From contig NZ_CP018863.1 of assembly GCF_002849715.1 (NCBI RefSeq), positions 2,604,001 through 2,668,000 on the forward strand: a stretch of 64,000 nucleotides of DNA. The letters run 5' to 3'. Each line of letters begins with the position of its first letter. The first letter of the stretch is position 1. This DNA comes from Arthrobacter crystallopoietes (GTDB lineage Bacteria > Actinomycetota > Actinomycetes > Actinomycetales > Micrococcaceae). A program made the translations under genes and the position numbers. Shown here piece by piece: positions 58,483 to 64,000 of the stretch. The notes under the pieces were generated by a model that was not told the origin of the DNA, did no database searches, and worked only from the letters and a program-made list of their open reading frames with translations.

Positions 58483-60279
58483 TCAGGCTCCTCGGTTCAG
58501 GATGGCGGAAACGGTGTCCAGAAGCGCGGCTTCCGGGTTTGCGGGCAGGCGGTCGGCGCGCCAGCCGATGTGCTTGTCCGGGCGGACCAGCACGGCACCA
58601 TCTTCTTCCACGCCGCGCAGCTTCGACCAGTCGAAGTAGAGGTCCGTAATGTCCTGGCCGGGGCCGATGACTACGGTCTTCACCGTGACGCCGAGCTGAT
58701 CGCTGACCTTCTGGGCTGCGGTGGTCCAGTCCTCGCCCGTGATGCCGGTGAAGAGGGTGAACTGGCCGTACGGCGCCAGATCGTGCGTGGAGTATTTGCG
58801 GGCATTGTCGCCCACCCAGGCATGCGGCAGCCGAACGCCGGGGTGCGTGGACGGTTCATAGTAGAGTTCCGGATCCCGCTGCGGCGCCGGCTTGGTGCTG
58901 CCGTCACCGACCACCGCCGAGGAGACGTAGTGCTGGCCGAGCTCCACGCCGTGCGCGTTGAACTCGTAGTTCTTGATCTCCATGGCCTCCTGGACGGCCC
59001 GGCGCTTGGCTGCGCCCTCGGGCGTGCTGTCCTTGCGGGATTCGATCAGGGCGAGCATTTCCTCGGGGGTCTCGGCCTTGTCGATGCCCAGTGCCTCGAA
59101 CAGCTTCACAAACTCGCGGCCGGACTGGTTGGCGCGGGTGACAATTTGCTTGGCCACCGGGGCTCGTTCGGTTGAGTAGGTCTCCAGCAGTTCCTCGCCG
59201 GCCTGCCCGTTGAGGACGGCGGCCAGCTTCCACGCCAGGTTGTAGGAGTCCTGGATGGAGGTGTTGGAACCCAGGCCGTTGCTCGGCGGATGCTTGTGGA
59301 CGGCGTCGCCGGCGCAGAAAACGCGGCCCTTCTGCAGATGGGTGGCGTACTGCTCGTTGTTGCCCCACAGCGAGATGCCGGTGATTTCGACGTCGAGGTC
59401 CGGCACCCCGATCAGGTTGCGGACCACCTGGCGGGCGTCCTCTTCGCTGACCTCTGGGGTTCCCTCGTTGATGTCGAAGCCCCAGACGATCAGCCACTCA
59501 TTCCACGGCCGCACCATGCGGACCAGGCCCGCGCCGATGCCGCCGATGTTCGAACCGGGCTGCACCACCCAGTAGAGCACGGACGGCCGGTGCCCCACGA
59601 GCTCGGCGATGTCCGCCTTGAAGGTGATGTTCATCGACCCGGCGATGTCCATCTGGCCCTCGTAAGGCAGTGCGATGTCCGCGGCCACCTTCGAACGCGC
59701 CCCGTCCGCGCCGATCAGGTACTTGGCGCGGATGGTGTACTCGCTGCCGGTGAGCCGGTTCAGCACGCGGACGCTGACGCCGTCGTCATCCTGGGTGTGC
59801 GAGAGGTACTCGGTAGAGAACTGGGTCTGGGTACCGCGCATCGTGGCGTTCTTGACCAGGATCGGCTCCAGGTACGTCTGCGGGATATCGCAGTTCAACG
59901 ACGGCGAAGCCAGCTCGTAGTCCGCGTGCCGCGCCGGGTGGTTGCCCCACGTGAGGATGCGGCCGATCTCCTCGCCTGCGATCGAGGTGCAGAAGACGGT
60001 GTCGCCTATCATGTGGTGCGGGGTGGCATCGGCGAGGACCTGTTCCTCGATGCCCAGGTCGCGGAAGATCTCCATGGTCCGCTGGTTGGTGATGTGCGCC
60101 CGCGGCGTGTTGGCCGTCCAGCGGTACTTGGTGATCATGATGTTGGGAACACCGAGTGAGGACAGGAACAGGGCGGCCGAGGAACCGGCCGGGCCGGAGC
60201 CGACAATCAGCACATCCGTCTCGACGACGTTGGAATCCGGGGTTTCGGTCTCAGCGACCCCGTCGTTGAAAATCACCAT
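58483..60279 (-). CDS. FAD-dependent phenol/resorcinol-type monooxygenase
   Basis: A 598-residue group A flavoprotein hydroxylase (PheA/TfdB/MhpA-like). FAD motif GSGPAGS (27-33), DG motif YLIGADGARSKVA (about 188-200), and the GD motif FCAGDAVHKHPPSNGLG (about 317-333), then a C-terminal thioredoxin-like domain. Leads the monooxygenase-reductase-dioxygenase operon, so it probably converts resorcinol (or a related phenol) to hydroxyquinol with NAD(P)H and O2. A 195-bp region upstream separates it from the neighbouring operon. Confidence 0.88.
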   Translation of the reverse strand: MVIFNDGVAETETPDSNVVETDVLIVGSGPAGSSAALFLSSLGVPNIMITKYRWTANTPRAHITNQRTMEIFRDLGIEEQVLADATPHHMIGDTVFCTSIAGEEIGRILTWGNHPARHADYELASPSLNCDIPQTYLEPILVKNATMRGTQTQFSTEYLSHTQDDDGVSVRVLNRLTGSEYTIRAKYLIGADGARSKVAADIALPYEGQMDIAGSMNITFKADIAELVGHRPSVLYWVVQPGSNIGGIGAGLVRMVRPWNEWLIVWGFDINEGTPEVSEEDARQVVRNLIGVPDLDVEITGISLWGNNEQYATHLQKGRVFCAGDAVHKHPPSNGLGSNTSIQDSYNLAWKLAAVLNGQAGEELLETYSTERAPVAKQIVTRANQSGREFVKLFEALGIDKAETPEEMLALIESRKDSTPEGAAKRRAVQEAMEIKNYEFNAHGVELGQHYVSSAVVGDGSTKPAPQRDPELYYEPSTHPGVRLPHAWVGDNARKYSTHDLAPYGQFTLFTGITGEDWTTAAQKVSDQLGVTVKTVVIGPGQDITDLYFDWSKLRGVEEDGAVLVRPDKHIGWRADRLPANPEAALLDTVSAILNRGA

Positions 60280-60426
60280 TGCTTTTCCTTTGGTTCAGTA
60301 GCTGGGCTTTGAATCCCCTGCCTTCGAGTGTTACAGCTCACAGCAGCGTTCTGAATGCGCGATCCTGATCATGGCGGAAAGCAGCAAAAACACGGCGGAT
60401 TCGATCAAAACAAGTCAAAAGTACGA

Positions 60427-60463
60427 CGTCGGTGCCTCCTTGGGATGGCAGGAGGCACCGACG
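60427..60463 (-). terminator. Terminator of the two-component monooxygenase operon
   Basis: A perfect 14-bp stem (60427-60440 with 60450-60463), 9-base loop, follows the alpha/beta hydrolase stop at 60475; on the minus strand it is followed by TCGTACTTTTG. It isolates this operon from the flavoprotein monooxygenase operon downstream. Confidence 0.75.
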
Positions 60464-60474
60464 CTGGCCAAATG

Positions 60475-61422
60475 TTAGTTCGCGGCGCCCCAGCCATCCC
60501 TGACCTTGGCTGCCACCAGATCCATGGCCTCGGCGCTGGCCGGCAGCACATTCACCAGTGAGAAGAACAAGTGCATTTGTCCCGGCCAGCGGCGGTGCTC
60601 CACCGGCACTCCGGCCGCCCGAAGGCGTTCTGCATAAGCCTCGCCTTCGTCACGGACCACGTCGTGTTCGGCCGTGATCACCAAGGCCGACGGCAGGCCC
60701 GCCAGCGATTCATGGCGTAGCGGGGAAGCCTCCGGATGCAGCCGGTCCTCCGGGGCGGGAACGTAATGGTTCCAGAACCAGTCCATAAACTCGGTGGTCA
60801 GGAAGGACTGGTTCTCCGGCTCAAGGTACGAGCCACGGGTGAAGTCATAGTCGGTCACCGGGTAGATGAGGATCTGGCCGGACAGGTCGGGGCCGCCATG
60901 GTCACGCGCACGCAGCGCGGTGACCGCGGCAAGGTTGCCTCCGGCGCTGTCCCCGCCAATGAACAGCGGAACCTGCCTGCCGGCGATCTGCTCGAGCTGC
61001 GACGCCGCCCACTGTAGCGCGGTCCAAGAGTCCTCCACCGGCGTCGGGAACGGGTGCTCCGGTGCTTTGCGGTAGTTCACGAGGACGACGGCGGCGCCGG
61101 ACTTTTCGGCCAACTGGCGCCCCAACGTTTCATAGCCTGCGATGTCTTCGAGGACCCAACCGCCGCCATGCAGGTACACGATGGCTGCGGAGGGCTGTGC
61201 AACGGGAACGTGGACGCGCACCTGGAAGGTGCCACCGTCGTACCCGTTGAGAGTGTGGTCTTCGCTGCGGTGCATGTCCGGGCCCTCACCGTAGAGGTCC
61301 TTGAGACCGCTGCCGGCTATCCGGGCTTCGGCGGGGGACAGTTGCCACATCGGTTTGGCATCCGGGCCGGCGGCTTCCGCCATGCCGGACAGGAAGCCCA
61401 GAGTAGCTTCGTCAAGTGCCAT
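60475..61422 (-). CDS. Alpha/beta hydrolase, hormone-sensitive lipase (HSL) family esterase
   Basis: A 315-residue serine esterase. Oxyanion motif HGGGW (85-89), nucleophile Ser159 in GDSAGG, and late Asp/His in ITAEHDVVRDEG and WPGQMHLFF. The start at 61422 follows AGAAGGAAAA. Third gene of a leftward operon with a flavin reductase and a monooxygenase component. It may hydrolyse an aromatic ester to release the phenol that the monooxygenase then hydroxylates. Confidence 0.88.
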   Translation of the reverse strand: MALDEATLGFLSGMAEAAGPDAKPMWQLSPAEARIAGSGLKDLYGEGPDMHRSEDHTLNGYDGGTFQVRVHVPVAQPSAAIVYLHGGGWVLEDIAGYETLGRQLAEKSGAAVVLVNYRKAPEHPFPTPVEDSWTALQWAASQLEQIAGRQVPLFIGGDSAGGNLAAVTALRARDHGGPDLSGQILIYPVTDYDFTRGSYLEPENQSFLTTEFMDWFWNHYVPAPEDRLHPEASPLRHESLAGLPSALVITAEHDVVRDEGEAYAERLRAAGVPVEHRRWPGQMHLFFSLVNVLPASAEAMDLVAAKVRDGWGAAN

Positions 61423-61450
61423 GATTTTTTTCCTTCTCAACGGTTGTGGA

Positions 61451-62002
61451 TCAAGCGAGCACGGACTGCTCGCCGAGGCGGTGCCAGGCGCGGTTGTGGT
61501 AGACCAGCGGATCGGGGGTTTCTTCCGGTTCCGGCGTCTGCACCTGCAGCACCTGTACGGCGACGACGGTCGAGTCTCCGGCTTCCATGCGCTGCACAAT
61601 GCGGCCGCGCAGCCAGGTCGGGGCTTCGGCCAGGACCGGTTCACCGGTGACCAGCCTGGACCAGCTGTCGTTGTCCGCGAAACGGTCAATGCCGGCGGTG
61701 GCGAACGTCTTGGCGAGGTGGACGTGGTCCGCGCCGAGCAAGTGGACCACCACCGTCTCGGCCCTGGCCAGTGCCGGTGCGGCCGAGGAGTATGCCGAGA
61801 GAGAGAACACCAGCAGCGGGGGATTCGCAGATACCGAGATGACCGAACTGGCGGTCAGCCCCACGGGCCCGTCGCCGGGATCTGCGGTGACGACGGCGAC
61901 ACCGGCCGGGTGGTTGCGGAAGGCGGCCTTGAACCGGTCGGCGGAGAGCATGTCCTCGAAGGCGCCCTCCGCTACCCGTTGCATGGCCTGGCCCCGGCTC
62001 AT
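61451..62002 (-). CDS. Flavin reductase of a two-component monooxygenase
   Basis: A 183-residue HpaC/flavin reductase-like domain protein: FKAAFRNHPAGVAVVTAD (about 24-41), GLTASSVISVSANPPLLVFSL (about 48-68) and FATAGIDRF. It supplies reduced FMN/FAD to a partner oxygenase. Its ATG overlaps the stop of the acyl-CoA-dehydrogenase-like oxygenase by four bases, indicating that the two proteins work together. Confidence 0.9.
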   Translation of the reverse strand: MSRGQAMQRVAEGAFEDMLSADRFKAAFRNHPAGVAVVTADPGDGPVGLTASSVISVSANPPLLVFSLSAYSSAAPALARAETVVVHLLGADHVHLAKTFATAGIDRFADNDSWSRLVTGEPVLAEAPTWLRGRIVQRMEAGDSTVVAVQVLQVQTPEPEETPDPLVYHNRAWHRLGEQSVLA

Positions 62003-63201
62003 TTCTGTGCCCCGTTCTCAACGAGCGAGAAGAAGACCCATTCGGCGTTCTTTGCCAGCCCGGAGAGCATGCGGCCGCAGGCCTGCAGGACCACCGGTCC
62101 GGAGGTCATGTGCTGCGTGCCGGCATGCATGTCACGGAAGAAACGCTGCAGATCTCCCTCGCGCAGGGCGGCCGTAGCCGCCCACTTGTACACGCTCATG
62201 CAGACTTCGTGGGCGGACCAGGTGGCGTTGTTCAGGGCCAGCCGGGTGAGGGTCTCCTGCTCCGCGGAGAGGATTTCGCCAGCGTCCAGTGTGGCTTCGT
62301 TGTCCGACCAGACATCCATGACGAAGGCGCGGGCGGAACGCAAGGTGGCTTCAGCCTTGGCATATTCTGCGGCGAACTGGTCGGTGTCGACACTGGCGCC
62401 CGGGGCTCCGGATTTCTTCTGCGCCAGCATCTTCATTTCGTCCAGCATTCTGCGGCCGACACCGAGCGCCCAGCCGGCGTGGTTGATGCCGGACATGTTG
62501 GCCAGACCCATCCGGTACAAGGCGCCCCCGTGGACCGATTCCTTGGTGGCAACGTTGTAGGTGTAGGCCTGCGGGACAAACAGATCCTTGGTGCTGTAGT
62601 CGATGCTGCCGGTGGCCTTCAGCCCCATGACGTCCCAGTTGTCTACGATCTGCGCCTGTTCCTTGGGGAAGGTGAAGATCAGGGCCTCGCCTGTTTCCTC
62701 AACCAGGGCGGCAGTGTGGATGTGGCTGGCGAGCGGCAGTCCCGAGGCAAAGCTCCATGAGCCGGAGAGGAGGTAGCCGCCGTCGACCTTTGTCGCCGTA
62801 CCCAGGCGGGTGCCTTGGCCGGCCATCAGATGATAGCCGCCGTCGGCGAACAGCGCGTCCGTGGCTTCGGCACCTTGGTACGCGGCAGTGGTGCCGGTGA
62901 TCATCTGCAGCGCCATGACGGCCCAGCCAGTGGAGGCGTCCGCATAGGAGAGCTTTTCGATGACCTCGATGACCTGGCGCGGTGAGGCCTCATAGCCGCC
63001 GAGGTCCTTCGGAATGCCGAGCCGGAAAATGCCGGCGTCATGAAGTGCCTGGGCCGCGGTTTCAGTGAGGTGGCCCAGCTCTTCATTGTGCGCGGCCTGG
63101 GACATCAACAGCGGCGTAATTTCCTCAATGCGTTCCAGCAACTCAGAATGTTCGCTGCTCACGTGCAGTTGGCCGGTGGTTTCTGTGATGGTTTGCGACA
63201 T
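61999..63201 (-). CDS. Acyl-CoA dehydrogenase-like flavin-dependent monooxygenase (oxygenase component)
   Basis: A 400-residue ACAD-fold protein of the HpaB-C2/HsaA/DszC type. It keeps the ACAD domains (GIPKDLGGYEASPRQVIEVI split near 62-80, GSWSFASGLPLASH, WDVMGLKATGSIDYS near 198-212) but lacks the catalytic Glu arrangement of true dehydrogenases and is coupled to a flavin reductase. It uses reduced flavin and O2 to hydroxylate a phenol. With the adjacent hydroxyquinol genes, resorcinol or a para-substituted phenol is a likely substrate, as in Gra-type systems. Confidence 0.85.
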   Translation of the reverse strand: MSQTITETTGQLHVSSEHSELLERIEEITPLLMSQAAHNEELGHLTETAAQALHDAGIFRLGIPKDLGGYEASPRQVIEVIEKLSYADASTGWAVMALQMITGTTAAYQGAEATDALFADGGYHLMAGQGTRLGTATKVDGGYLLSGSWSFASGLPLASHIHTAALVEETGEALIFTFPKEQAQIVDNWDVMGLKATGSIDYSTKDLFVPQAYTYNVATKESVHGGALYRMGLANMSGINHAGWALGVGRRMLDEMKMLAQKKSGAPGASVDTDQFAAEYAKAEATLRSARAFVMDVWSDNEATLDAGEILSAEQETLTRLALNNATWSAHEVCMSVYKWAATAALREGDLQRFFRDMHAGTQHMTSGPVVLQACGRMLSGLAKNAEWVFFSLVENGAQK

Positions 63202-63337
63202 CGCTTGCTCCTTTGCCCGATGGGGGATGTGATGTGCATCTCATCGTGGCAGGAGGCGGCCGCTGCGTGCGCGAATGGCCGAACCAGGCAAAATGTTTGT
63301 CCGGCCTGATCAAAGGCCGGGAATCAGGCGCCGGTGA

Positions 63338-64000
63338 TCAAGCGCCGCGTGCCTCCCGCGGAGTGCAGCCGTACGCCTGCTTGAAGGAGCGGGAGAAGTG
63401 GGCAGCAGAGGCAAAACCTGTCGCAGCGGCAATAGTGCCGACCTGCGCTGACCGGAGCTTGGGGTCCGCGAGCATTTCGGCAGCGCGGCGCAGCCGGATA
63501 GCTAGAACATCCTTGCCTACGGTGGTGTCATTGGCAGCGAAGACCCGCGCCAGATGGCGTTCGCTGATGCCGATGCCGTGCGAGATTCGGGAGGCGGATA
63601 GGTCGGCCTCGTGCAAGTGGTTCCGGATATATTCACGGGCGCTGAGCAGGTAGCCGCCGGTGATCGAACTCGGATGATTGCCGATGATCAGGTCGAAGAG
63701 GTCAAGGCAGCCATCTTCCATCGCGTTCGGGTTCTCCGGCGGTGCTTGCAGCGCATGGTGGATGGTGGTCACGGCAGTGCGTGTATGTTCGGTGAGCGGG
63801 CTGCCGGGGCCGGCGCGCAGTACCAGGGGAGCGGCCAGCCCTGATTGTCCGGTCCGCTCACTGTAGAGGCTTCGGGGAACATCGAGGATGATCTGGCGCA
63901 TGTTGGTCGAGAAGCCGTAGATGAACGGCTGGTCGGCATCATAAAGAATGGCATCTCCTGCGGAGAAGGTCTCACAACCGCCGGAGTGGTAGTAGAACGC
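63338..64000 (-). CDS. AraC family transcriptional regulator (partial, runs off the right edge)
   Basis: At least 221 residues are encoded up to the window end. The C-terminal AraC DNA-binding domain (about the last 100 residues) contains HEADLSASRISHGIGISERH and VGTIAAATGFASAAHFSRSF with the FKQAYG signature. The upstream part, SAGDAILYDADQPF and MRQIILDVPRS, matches the AraC_binding_2 ligand domain, so the true start lies beyond 64000. It lies upstream of the two-component monooxygenase operon in the same orientation and is the likely activator of hydroxyquinol genes. Confidence 0.9.
   Translation of the reverse strand, partial: AFYYHSGGCETFSAGDAILYDADQPFIYGFSTNMRQIILDVPRSLYSERTGQSGLAAPLVLRAGPGSPLTEHTRTAVTTIHHALQAPPENPNAMEDGCLDLFDLIIGNHPSSITGGYLLSAREYIRNHLHEADLSASRISHGIGISERHLARVFAANDTTVGKDVLAIRLRRAAEMLADPKLRSAQVGTIAAATGFASAAHFSRSFKQAYGCTPREARGA

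Overview
The window is high-GC, gene-dense, actinobacterial DNA. GTG starts, ATGA/GTGA start-stop overlaps, F420-dependent enzymes, PucR/GntR regulators and many catabolic operons all suggest a soil Micrococcaceae member (Arthrobacter or a relative). That placement is inferred from gene content and style, because no rRNA or other marker gene is present. No tRNA, rRNA or CRISPR array was seen.

Layout. (1) 1-10989: a leftward catabolic operon of at least ten genes: SDR, carboxymuconolactone-decarboxylase-like protein, TAXI-type TRAP transporter with a DUF1850 partner, MFS transporter, L-2-hydroxyglutarate-oxidase-like enzyme, DapA-like aldolase, atypical SDR, FAH hydrolase. A GntR/FCD regulator lies upstream, with a palindromic operator over the promoter. 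The substrate is unknown, probably a hydroxy- or oxo-carboxylate. (2) 11112-20529: a glutarate module (aminotransferase, semialdehyde dehydrogenase, class III CoA-transferase, glutaryl-CoA dehydrogenase, 3-hydroxybutyryl-CoA dehydrogenase, APC permease) around a PucR regulator. A near-identical 15-bp inverted repeat lies upstream of both operons. (3) 20643-29854: a hypothetical gene, then APC permease, P450, [3Fe-4S] ferredoxin, ferredoxin reductase, glutamine-synthetase-like ligase, binding-protein domain and two gamma-glutamyl hydrolases. This looks like oxidation of a (cyclic) secondary amine combined with gamma-glutamylation. If the substrate were piperidine-like, the product 5-aminovalerate would feed module 2. 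(4) 29872-32900: cytoplasmic Cache protein, GntR regulator and aldehyde dehydrogenase. (5) 32968-40205: NCS1 permease, N-methylhydantoinase/oxoprolinase HyuA-HyuB and a second PucR regulator.

(6) 40288-44441: assorted housekeeping or stress genes (HhH DNA glycosylase, DHFR-like protein, DsbA-like protein, two small proteins, methyltransferase, DJ-1/PfpI protein). (7) 44558-49488: a coenzyme F420 module: F420-dependent glucose-6-phosphate-dehydrogenase-like enzyme, CofE with an unusual GX3-repeat tail, and an ABC importer matching the proposed F420-0 uptake system. (8) 49766-53138: ureidopropionase, dihydropyrimidinase and an LLM oxidoreductase (a pyrimidine or hydantoin route). (9) 53139-56434: a scarred zone with an IS110-family transposase, a decapitated LuxR gene, a CapA protein and a frameshifted antitoxin without its toxin. 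(10) 56460-64000: hydroxyquinol catabolism in two leftward operons (flavoprotein monooxygenase, maleylacetate reductase, hydroxyquinol dioxygenase; two-component monooxygenase, flavin reductase, alpha/beta hydrolase), with an AraC regulator running off the right edge.
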